From contig CACZON010000161.1 in NCBI GenBank assembly GCA_902782805.1, forward strand, positions 1 to 5,166: a stretch of 5,166 nt of DNA, in the 5' to 3' direction. A program made the position numbers and the translations under genes. Each line of letters opens with the position of its first letter. Positions within the stretch are counted from its first letter, which is position 1. Shown here in pieces: positions 1 to 4,940 of this stretch. The DNA comes from Oscillospiraceae bacterium. Lineage in GTDB: Bacteria > Bacillota > Clostridia > Oscillospirales > Acutalibacteraceae. The notes under the pieces were generated by a model. That model saw only the letters and a list, made by a program, of their open reading frames with translations. It made no database searches and had not been told where the DNA came from.

Positions 1-456
1 AAGCCCGGTAAGCGCGTCGCGCTCCGTGGAACGGATGATGTCGCGCTCCTCAAAGAGCTCGATCGTGCGCAGGATGCGCGCCAGAATAACCTCACGCTTC
101 GGGTACGGCTTCGGGATAAAGTCTATGGCGCCCAGAACGAGACATTCCACCTCGGCGTCGGAATCCGCCGTCATAACGATGACCGGAAGATTCGCGGTTT
201 CCCCGTCTTCCTTGATGCTGCGCAGGATCTCCTGGCCCTTCATATCGGGAAGGTTCAGATCCAGCAGCACGAGGCTGAGCATATGATACTGCTCTTTGAT
301 GATTTCCAGCGCCGCGGCGCCGGTCTCCGCGAAAAGGACGTGGTATTCGTCCCCGATCAGAAAACCGAGAAGCTCCCGGTTGATCATCTCGTCCTCAACA
401 ACGAGAATGCTGCGCTTTGAGCTCGCGGAGCGAATTAGTGCCTGTCTGTCTGTCAT
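1..456 (-). CDS. Response-regulator receiver protein entering a GGDEF domain (3' truncated by window edge)
   Basis: Only the first 152 residues are present; the frame is open at base 1. Residues about 15-130 form a CheY-like receiver domain: the acidic pair Glu21-Asp22 (VVEDE), the likely phosphoacceptor Asp66 (LVLLDLNLPDM), Thr96 (VIVMTAD) and Lys116 (FIPKPYP) are all in place, so it should be phosphorylatable. A helical linker (about 128-146) leads to RDALTGL at 146-152, the conserved entry motif of GGDEF diguanylate cyclase domains. Known family members of this shape often carry GGDEF or GGDEF-EAL outputs, so a phosphorylation-controlled cyclic-di-GMP enzyme in the cytoplasm is the best call. 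The GGDEF active site and any EAL domain lie outside the window, so activity cannot be judged. The ATG at 456-454 is chosen because GAGGAGGTC (465-473, minus) lies about 10 nt upstream and it sits shortly before the receiver fold. It lies downstream of and co-oriented with the BTAD regulator gene. Confidence 0.9.
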   Translation of the reverse strand, partial: MTDRQALIRSASSKRSILVVEDEMINRELLGFLIGDEYHVLFAETGAAALEIIKEQYHMLSLVLLDLNLPDMKGQEILRSIKEDGETANLPVIVMTADSDAEVECLVLGAIDFIPKPYPKREVILARILRTIELFEERDIIRSTERDALTGL

Positions 457-545
457 AAAGGTCTGACCTCCTCAAATACTGTCGTACGGGTCGCTGCGTC
501 TGCGGTTCGGCTCCGGATCTTGAATGCCGTTCTCCGTTTTTTCAT
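453..545 (-). CDS. Possible 30-codon basic ORF overlapping the receiver gene start
   Basis: An ATG at 545-543 opens a 30-codon frame (begins MKKRRTAFKIRSR, ends FEEVRPL). Its TGA shares bases with the ATG of the receiver gene in the ATGA arrangement typical of translational coupling. The peptide is rich in Arg and Lys. The ribosome binding site of the receiver gene lies inside it, so translation through it could affect initiation downstream. Against it: no Shine-Dalgarno sequence precedes its ATG, it has no family I recognise, and a frame of this size can arise by chance. Treat it as a candidate leader ORF only. Confidence 0.15.
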   Translation of the reverse strand: MKKRRTAFKIRSRTADAATRTTVFEEVRPL

Positions 546-761
546 AGATCCGAGCGCCGGCGCGCGGGAAAAGATCCCCCCGGATGAGACGCCCGTGTTC
601 CGGAACGGGAAGGATTTATTGATAGAATTTTAAGATTTATATGCGTTGCTTCGAACTGATTCAGAGGGCTTGTTCTCCCCCGCTGCGTCTTTGAGCGTCG
701 GATCCGCAGAAAGGCGGAATCATACTGAGCCGTTATACCATGCATCTGTTCCCGTGTGTTT
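457..761. other. Intergenic region between BTAD regulator and receiver gene
   Basis: This 305-bp gap holds no convincing gene apart from the weak small ORF listed separately. An A+T-rich patch at about 614-642 is the only promoter-like stretch. There are two perfect 10-bp palindromes, GCGCCGGCGC at 554-563 and GTTCCGGAAC at 597-606, the latter extendable to CCCG...CGGG with a two-base interruption. No hairpin followed by a T-run (read on the minus strand) is seen after the BTAD stop, so read-through from the regulator into the receiver gene is possible. Confidence 0.5.
627..655 (-). promoter_or_regulatory. Weak candidate sigma-A promoter for the receiver-GGDEF gene
   Basis: On the minus strand, TTCGAA (655-650) and TAAAAT (632-627) are separated by 17 bp in the only A+T-rich patch of the gap. 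The -10 matches five of six consensus bases but the -35 only three, and there is no extended -10. A start near 620 would give a leader of about 160 nt. Confidence 0.3.
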
Positions 762-1964
762 TTACAGAGAGGTGAGAATGACGGAATTTACGTGGTATTT
801 GACTCCGGTACGCTGACGGCCGATCAGGAAGTTCTGATTGATACGTTTCTGAATGATCGGGCAGTTTTCGCGCGGCGTATGCAGGAGCAGCACGAGATAC
901 TGTCCTTTTCCGTAGCGCGCCACGGTATCGCTGTGACGTACGGATCTCGTTACGGCGTCGCAGAGGCGGTCCGACAGCTCGTCAAGCATCGCACCCTCGT
1001 TCATCGGGTTGCCCTTGCTGTCCACAATCGTGCAGAGCATCAGGAAGACCATATCGCTGTGACGTTCCATCGTGCGCTCCACGGTACGGTAGATTCCCTG
1101 GAAAACCGGAAGAGAACAGAGATATCCGCCCTTCGTCGGATCCTCCGGATCGTTGAGTTCTCCCTGGATATCGTCGATTTCCTCATAGCGGTGATACATC
1201 CGCGCACACAGACGGTTCGACAGCTCCCGCAGATACTCGCGCGAGCGAATACCGTGCTCAAGGATATACGCTTCCGTTGTTCTGTCAAAAAGGTCCTGCG
1301 CCTGTTCGTATTTTCCGGCCGCTGAGAGCGATTCGATCTGAAGACTCTCCCAGTCTGAGAACGGGTCAACTTTCGATGCATATTCTCCGAGCCTCGACAG
1401 CTCGGTGTAATCCTTTTTCATGCGGAGAAGCTCCGCCGCCTCTTCGGCGCAGCGCCGGAAAACCGCGCGCCAGCGGCGCTGTTCCTCGGAAACCCAGAGG
1501 ATGCCGCTGTGCATCTTGAGAAAGCTTCCGGTGTAGACGCGGCAGGCATCGAGCAGCAGAGCGAGTTTCTTTTCCGGATCGGTTTGAGAGGCCGCTTTCT
1601 CGGAAAGCTCTCGCATCCGGTCGGTATCGGAAATAACAGGGATCTGATTCGTGAAGCGGTAGACGCCCCCCGAATACTCGATATAGTTCAAAGCGGGCAG
1701 ACCGTTTGCCGAGAGCCGTTTTTTTGCGTTGTAGATGATATTGCGCATCGCGTGCTGAACGTCTTCGATCTCGCGGTCCTCAAACAGCACGTCGCGAAGC
1801 TGCGCACGCGTTACGCCCTGTTCGCGGAAATACAGAAGAAGCTGCATCAGATAGTTGAACTGTGTTTCGGAACTCCGGCTTTCCAAAAGCTGACGGCCGT
1901 TATAGGTGATCGACAGATTTCCGAACATCCTGACTTCTATTACGTTTTTCTTCTCTGCCTCCAT
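762..1964 (-). CDS. BTAD/SARP-type transcriptional regulator with degenerate GGDEF-like C-terminal domain
   Basis: A 400-residue predicted cytoplasmic DNA-binding regulator. Residues about 8-105 read as an OmpR/SARP-type winged helix (starts IEVRMFGNLSI, ends GGVYRFTNQI). Residues about 110-252 fit the helical bacterial transcriptional activation domain with TPR-like repeats (SLSAAGKYEQAQDLFDR and the closing YLRELSNRL). After an acidic linker (about 260-278), residues about 280-400 resemble a GGDEF fold: the stretch RHSDTVARYGKGQYLVLLL sits where active enzymes have R-Y-GGDEF-LVLL, so GKGQY (352-356) replaces the catalytic signature and cyclase activity is unlikely. An in-frame ATG at 2018 would add 18 residues; I prefer 1964 because AGGCAGGGA lies 6 nt upstream, the 2018 start has no such site, and the added residues do not belong to the fold. 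It is transcribed divergently from the amino acid transporter operon, which makes that operon a possible target; the ligand is unknown. Confidence 0.85.
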   Translation of the reverse strand: MEAEKKNVIEVRMFGNLSITYNGRQLLESRSSETQFNYLMQLLLYFREQGVTRAQLRDVLFEDREIEDVQHAMRNIIYNAKKRLSANGLPALNYIEYSGGVYRFTNQIPVISDTDRMRELSEKAASQTDPEKKLALLLDACRVYTGSFLKMHSGILWVSEEQRRWRAVFRRCAEEAAELLRMKKDYTELSRLGEYASKVDPFSDWESLQIESLSAAGKYEQAQDLFDRTTEAYILEHGIRSREYLRELSNRLCARMYHRYEEIDDIQGELNDPEDPTKGGYLCSLPVFQGIYRTVERTMERHSDMVFLMLCTIVDSKGNPMNEGAMLDELSDRLCDAVTRSVRHSDTVARYGKGQYLVLLLHTPRENCPIIQKRINQNFLIGRQRTGVKYHVNSVILTSL

Positions 1965-2091
1965 AAGTGATCCCTGCCTTTCTTTTTGTACCGCTCTTTC
2001 CCGCCGGTGTTCCGGCATTTCGGAAGCACGGACGTCCGCCGCCGGAAAAAGCGAAAGAATGATGCCGAAATTCGTCTTATTAGCTAAAAAA

Positions 2092-2120
2092 ACAATACCA
2101 CTCTTTCCGATCTATGTCAA
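2092..2120 (-). promoter_or_regulatory. Sigma-A promoter (extended -10) for the BTAD regulator
   Basis: On the minus strand a perfect TTGACA -35 (2120-2115) is followed after exactly 17 bp by TATTGT (2097-2092). The -10 is preceded by TGG, forming an extended -10 TGnTATTGT that can compensate for a 4/6 match. Predicted transcription start is near 2085, giving a leader of about 120 nt before the ATG at 1964. Confidence 0.7.
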
Positions 2121-2245
2121 TACTGCAGCGTCACAAAGGAAGACGCTCCGGCCGTAAAATCGGCCGGAAGGCCTTCGGAACCGCTGCCGCCGGAACCTTC
2201 CGCTTCTCCTTCTGACGATGAGGAACTTTTGCGGTCACTTATCAT
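2117..2245 (-). CDS. Possible 42-codon Ser/Gly-rich small ORF
   Basis: An ATG at 2245-2243 begins a 42-codon frame: a run of Ser after MISDRK, then a Gly-Ser stretch (EGSGGSGSEG), then a hydrophobic-aromatic end (SSFVTLQY). AGCAGGA abuts the ATG, too close to be a good ribosome binding site. The frame stays open upstream to about 2308 without another ATG. The stop overlaps the -35 box of the BTAD promoter, so it would need its own upstream promoter, and none is clear. It could be chance, a decayed gene end or a small peptide; I do not recognise it. Confidence 0.15.
   Translation of the reverse strand: MISDRKSSSSSEGEAEGSGGSGSEGLPADFTAGASSFVTLQY
2147..2168. repeat. G+C-rich inverted repeat in the divergent region
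   Basis: TCCGGCCG (2147-2154) and CGGCCGGA (2161-2168) are perfect 8-bp arms around a TAAAAT loop. Neither strand has a T-run after it, so it is not a classic terminator. It lies about 27 bp upstream of the BTAD -35 box and about 140 bp upstream of the transporter -35 box, a position compatible with an operator. A further palindrome GAAGGCCTTC follows at 2167-2176, and CGGAACC occurs twice at 2176-2182 and 2191-2197. Confidence 0.5.
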
Positions 2246-2308
2246 TCCTGCTTTCGGTGTCAGACAGCCGGAATGTTTTCCGCCCCCCGGATGATCCGCA
2301 ACAAATTA

Positions 2309-2337
2309 TTGACGGATTTTCCTCATTGTGTTAAAAT
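2309..2337 (+). promoter_or_regulatory. Sigma-A promoter (extended -10) for the amino acid transporter operon
   Basis: TTGACG (2309-2314) matches five of six -35 bases; TAAAAT (2332-2337) matches five of six -10 bases; the spacer is exactly 17 bp and TGT precedes the -10 to form an extended element. This is the strongest promoter in the window. Transcription should start near 2344. Confidence 0.8.
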
Positions 2338-2343
2338 GGAACT

Positions 2344-2531
2344 ATTAATACGGATTTTTGTCTACGAACAGGATCCGATGCCATAATTCCGGTTTTTTCA
2401 TGCGAAAACACCGCGTTGCGGCAACTTTTTTCATTCAGCCGACTCCCGTGATTTTCAAAACACGGCGTGTTAGATTTCGTGATCTTCCGAAAGGAGCACG
2501 AAGCATTATTATTTTTAAGGAGGATACACAA
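2344..2531 (+). other. Long 5' leader of the transporter operon with small hairpins
   Basis: The predicted leader is about 188 nt. GTTG-CGG-CAAC (2415-2425) is directly followed by six T (2426-2431), a weak terminator-like unit. AACAC-GGC-GTGTT (2459-2471) forms a second small hairpin, and its CACG could alternatively pair with CGTG at 2447-2450. CGGAT (2351-2355) can pair with ATCCG (2373-2377). No known riboswitch consensus was recognised. The leader frame runs in phase with the downstream gene without a stop from 2358, which is probably incidental. Confidence 0.35.
2517..2524 (+). promoter_or_regulatory. Strong ribosome binding site fixing the binding-protein start
   Basis: AAGGAGGA ends 7 nt before the ATG at 2532. 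It decides the start against a longer in-phase frame that begins with a TTG at 2358 and lacks such a site; the chosen start also places the signal peptide at the N-terminus. Confidence 0.85.
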
Positions 2532-3329
2532 ATGACAAAGAGAATTATCGCGTTGCTGCTTGTCGCGATTCTTGCGTTCGCCGTCCTTTCCGGATGCAGC
2601 AAGGAAGAAAAAGCTACCGGCCGCCTCGCGGAGATCAAAGAACGCGGATATATTATCTTCGGAACCGAAGGGACCTGGAGTCCCTACACCTTCCATAACG
2701 ACAATGACGAGCTGGTCGGCTATGACGTCGACGTTGCCAGATATGTCGCCTCCTACATGGGAGTGGAAGCCCGGTTTACGGAAACAGCGTGGAGCTCCAT
2801 ATTCGCCGCGCTCGACGGCGGTCAGATCGATTCCGTCTCGAACAGCGTCGCGTACAATGAGGACAGAGCTCTGAAGTATGATTTCTCTGAGCCGTACAAC
2901 TACACGCAGTACGCCATCATGGCGCTCGCGGACAATGATTCCGTACAGAAACTCGAAGACGCGAGAGGCAAGGTTTCCGCCAACGATCCGACCAGCACCA
3001 TCGGCAAGATCGCCGAGGACGCCGGCGTCGTTTTCGACGAGGTCAAGGAAGCCGCTCAGGCGATCAGCGAAGTGGTCAACGGCCGCGCTGAAATCACCTT
3101 CGGCACAAACGTCGGTTTCGCGGACTACTTCAAGCAGCATCCGGAAGAGGCGTCCATGTTCAAGATCATCATGGTCAGCGATCCGAAGCCCAATGCCTAC
3201 TTCCCGGTACTGAAAGGAAACGAGGATCTCGTCAAGGTTATGAACGAGGCGCTCAACAAGGCGAGAGAAGACGGTACGCTCTCCAATCTCGCAATCAAGT
3301 ATTTCGACGTTGACACGACGAAAGGCTGA
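2532..3329 (+). CDS. Polar amino acid ABC transporter substrate-binding lipoprotein (family 3, cystine-type)
   Basis: A 265-residue binding protein that captures a small amino-acid-like ligand outside the membrane and delivers it to the permease. Residues 1-21 form a lipoprotein signal peptide (MTKR, hydrophobic core, LSGC), with Cys22 as the lipidation site. Residues about 33-260 form the SBP_bac_3 fold: GTEGTWSPYTFHN (44-56), LVGYDVDVARYVA (61-73), NEDRALKYDFSEPY (109-122), closing with LSNLAIKYF. Arg112 sits where the family's carboxylate-binding Arg is. The GTEGT opening and a permease resembling TcyL/YecS point to cystine or a related amino acid, but this is inference. Oddities: at the site of the usual amine-binding Asp the sequence has Thr192 (ITFGTNVGF), and Ala107 replaces a frequent Ser/Gly/Thr, so a non-standard ligand is possible. 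First gene of the operon, with strong promoter and ribosome binding site; a hairpin follows it. Confidence 0.92.
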   Translation: MTKRIIALLLVAILAFAVLSGCSKEEKATGRLAEIKERGYIIFGTEGTWSPYTFHNDNDELVGYDVDVARYVASYMGVEARFTETAWSSIFAALDGGQIDSVSNSVAYNEDRALKYDFSEPYNYTQYAIMALADNDSVQKLEDARGKVSANDPTSTIGKIAEDAGVVFDEVKEAAQAISEVVNGRAEITFGTNVGFADYFKQHPEEASMFKIIMVSDPKPNAYFPVLKGNEDLVKVMNEALNKAREDGTLSNLAIKYFDVDTTKG

Positions 3330-3349
3330 TTCAACCCAAAGATCAACAC

Positions 3350-3382
3350 ATCGGCCTGCGGGATTGCTTTCTGCAGGCCGAT
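3350..3382 (+). promoter_or_regulatory. Strong intercistronic hairpin between binding-protein and permease genes
   Basis: ATCGGCCTGC (3350-3359) and GCAGGCCGAT (3373-3382) are perfect 10-bp arms around a 13-nt loop, starting 20 nt after the binding-protein stop. Only a short TTA follows, so it is a partial terminator at most. In ABC operons such hairpins commonly protect the upstream message or reduce downstream transcription, giving excess binding protein; that role is inferred here. Confidence 0.75.
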
Positions 3383-3420
3383 TTACAAAGATACTGAAAC
3401 AGAAATGAGTCGATTGGCAG

Positions 3421-4083
3421 ATGAGTGAACGAATCCTCACGGAACTGGCAGAATCCTTCGGGAAACTGTTTATGGTCGGACTGAAAGTCTCGATCCCCCT
3501 TACGCTGGCCGCGTTTTCCACCGGCCTGATGATCGCTTTTCTCGTAGCGCTGGTACAGATCACCAAGATCCCGGTACTCAAGCAGCTTATGAGAATCTAC
3601 GTATGGATCATAAGAGGCACTCCTATGATCGTACAGCTGTTCGTTGTCTATTTCGGTCTTCCCAATATCGGAATCAGATTCAGTTCGTTCGTGAGCGCGT
3701 GGATCGTCATGTCGCTCAGCGTGGGCGCGTACTGTTCAGAGACGGTCCGGGCCGCAATCCAGTCCGTGCCGATCGGTCAGCTCGAGGCCTGCTACTGCGA
3801 CGGCCTGTCGTTCTGGCAGGCGATGATTCACGTCATCGTGCCGCAGGCACTGCGCACCGCCTTCCCTCCGCTGTCGAACTCCATCATCGGGCTCGTGAAG
3901 GATACGTCCCTCGCATACAACGTCGCCCTTGTAGAGATTCTCGCGACGGCGCAGAGAATCGCCTCGAGAACCTACGATTATTTCTGGCTGTATCTGGAAG
4001 CCGGTCTGATCTATCTGATTTTCTGCTCGGTGCTCACCGTGGTTCAGCGCAAGACCGAAGCCTGGCTGGAAAGGAGGAGATGA
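3421..4083 (+). CDS. Polar amino acid ABC transporter permease (cystine-type, TcyB/TcyL-like)
   Basis: A 220-residue inner membrane channel subunit of the PAAT/HisM family, close to the usual family length. Hydrophobic segments are visible at about 17-46, 56-82, 87-105, 134-173 and 186-207, consistent with about five membrane spans. The RGTPMIVQLF motif (65-74) and the EAA loop contacting the ATPase (GQLEACYCDGLSFWQ...VIVPQALR, 119-145) are intact, followed by LSNSIIGLVKDTSLA (151-165) and the TAQRIASRTYDYF region, which by memory closely parallels E. coli cystine permease TcyL/YecS. One permease gene is present, so a homodimer is expected. The start at 3421 has no good Shine-Dalgarno sequence, but an in-frame stop at 3406-3408 rules out a longer ATG start and the N-terminal length fits the family. 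A 7-codon ORF (3405-3428) overlaps its start. One base separates its stop from the ATPase ATG. Confidence 0.93.
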   Translation: MSERILTELAESFGKLFMVGLKVSIPLTLAAFSTGLMIAFLVALVQITKIPVLKQLMRIYVWIIRGTPMIVQLFVVYFGLPNIGIRFSSFVSAWIVMSLSVGAYCSETVRAAIQSVPIGQLEACYCDGLSFWQAMIHVIVPQALRTAFPPLSNSIIGLVKDTSLAYNVALVEILATAQRIASRTYDYFWLYLEAGLIYLIFCSVLTVVQRKTEAWLERRR

Positions 4084-4084
4084 T

Positions 4085-4876
4085 ATGTATACGCTTCTGA
4101 ATGTGAACAAGAAATTCGGGGATAACGTCGTCCTTAAAAACGTAAGTCTGGATGTCAATCAGGGAGACGTCGTCGCGATCCTCGGGCCCAGCGGCTCAGG
4201 AAAGACAACGCTGCTGCGTTGCGCCGGCTACCTTACCAAGGCGGACAGCGGAACACTGATTATGGACGACCAGCAGTACGACATGAAGAAGATCTCCTCC
4301 AGGGCGCTGCGCAACTACCGCAGGAAGGTCGGTTTCGTGTTCCAGACGTTCAATCTGTACGGAAACAAGACTGCGCTCGGAAACGTCACCCTGGGGCTGA
4401 GAGTCTCCCAGAAGATGCCGAAGGAACAGGCCGAGGCAATCGGAAAGGAACTGCTCGAGAGAGTCGGTCTCGCCGACCGTATGGACTACTATCCCTCCAA
4501 GCTCTCCGGCGGTCAGCAGCAGAGAGTCGCGATCGCGCGGGCGCTCGCAACGAACCCGGAGGTCGTTCTGTTTGACGAACCGACTTCCGCGCTCGATCCC
4601 GAACTGACCGGCGAGGTCCTCACGGTTATCAAGCAGCTCGCCGACGAGGGCAGAACGATGATCGTCGTCACCCACGAGATGGAGTTCGCAAGAAAGGTTG
4701 CGACGCGTGTCGTCTTCATGGAAGACGGAGAGATCGTGGAGGAGAACACCGCGAAGGAATTCTTTGAGAATCCGCAGAAGGAAAGAACCAAGGAGTTCAT
4801 CTACAAGTCCACAACCTGGGCGTCCGTGAATCAGAAAGACGAAGAGGCAGCCGAGGCGCTGCCGCAGGGAGAATAA
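4085..4876 (+). CDS. Polar amino acid ABC transporter ATPase (cystine-type)
   Basis: A 263-residue cytoplasmic ATPase that powers the importer. All catalytic elements are intact: Walker A GPSGSGKT (34-41), Q-loop Gln87 (FVFQTFNLY), signature LSGGQQQR (140-147), Walker B VVLFDEP with catalytic Glu165, D-loop SALD (168-171) and switch His197 (VVTHEMEFA). The DPELTGEVL and RTMIVVTHEM stretches are typical of PAAT ATPases such as TcyN, TcyC and GlnQ. The C-terminal 20 or so residues after EFIYK are acidic and extend beyond the common 240-250-residue length; no regulatory domain is evident there. AAGGAGGAG (4071-4079), within the permease gene's end, is a strong ribosome binding site, and the genes are separated by one base, so the two products are probably made in coupled, similar amounts. 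Substrate specificity comes from the partners, not from this subunit. Confidence 0.95.
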   Translation: MYTLLNVNKKFGDNVVLKNVSLDVNQGDVVAILGPSGSGKTTLLRCAGYLTKADSGTLIMDDQQYDMKKISSRALRNYRRKVGFVFQTFNLYGNKTALGNVTLGLRVSQKMPKEQAEAIGKELLERVGLADRMDYYPSKLSGGQQQRVAIARALATNPEVVLFDEPTSALDPELTGEVLTVIKQLADEGRTMIVVTHEMEFARKVATRVVFMEDGEIVEENTAKEFFENPQKERTKEFIYKSTTWASVNQKDEEAAEALPQGE

Positions 4877-4878
4877 GA

Positions 4879-4910
4879 AAAGCCGGGCGTTTTTGTCCCG
4901 GCTTTCTAAT
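4879..4910 (+). terminator. Rho-independent terminator after the transporter operon
   Basis: AAAGCCGGG (4879-4887) and CCCGGCTTT (4897-4905) are perfect 9-bp arms around a 9-nt loop containing TTTTT, starting 2 nt after the ATPase stop. The trailing sequence is TTTCTAAT, so the T-tract is short and partly inside the stem; termination may be incomplete. Confidence 0.7.
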
Positions 4911-4940
4911 ACAAAAACAAATCAATCGGAGGGAATCAAC

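Larger units (their letters stand above)
1965..2531. other. Divergent intergenic regulatory region
   Basis: The 567 bp between the BTAD regulator and the binding-protein gene carry two outward-facing promoters (listed separately), a leader of about 120 nt for the regulator and about 188 nt for the transporter. The roughly 190 bp between the two -35 boxes is G+C-rich, with inverted repeats and several GCCGGAA words. I see no tRNA, no recognised riboswitch or T-box signature, and no complete recognised gene. The regulator leader contains a short hairpin GCCGG-TGTT-CCGGC at 2003-2016 and a 10-bp palindrome CGGACGTCCG at 2029-2038. Confidence 0.6.

Noticed and set aside
554..606. Two 10-bp palindromes as possible LexA-like or other operators
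   Set aside because: They match no operator consensus I know, and such palindromes are common in G+C-rich DNA; kept only as a note in the region description.
542..745. 67-codon minus-strand frame in the gap before the receiver gene
   Set aside because: No good ribosome binding site, no recognisable motif, and it conflicts in frame with the better-placed small ORF; most likely chance.
756..1325. Plus-strand open frame of 189 codons opposite the BTAD regulator
   Set aside because: Antisense to a well-supported regulator gene; no recognisable motif.
1965..2018. Upstream ATG adding 18 residues to the BTAD regulator
   Set aside because: No ribosome binding site before it, and the winged-helix fold begins just after the internal Met at 1964.
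2147..2168. Intrinsic terminator made by the 8-bp inverted repeat
   Set aside because: No T-run follows on either strand, and no gene end lies next to it.
2358..2531. In-phase TTG-start extension of the binding protein by 58 residues
   Set aside because: It would bury the lipoprotein signal peptide; the ATG at 2532 has a strong ribosome binding site.
2344..2531. T-box, S-box (SAM) or lysine riboswitch in the transporter leader
   Set aside because: None of the conserved sequence blocks of these elements is visible.
2331..3581. Long minus-strand open frame of 416 codons opposite the binding-protein and permease genes
   Set aside because: It is antisense to two clearly recognised genes, has no recognisable domain and arises from their G+C-rich codon pattern.
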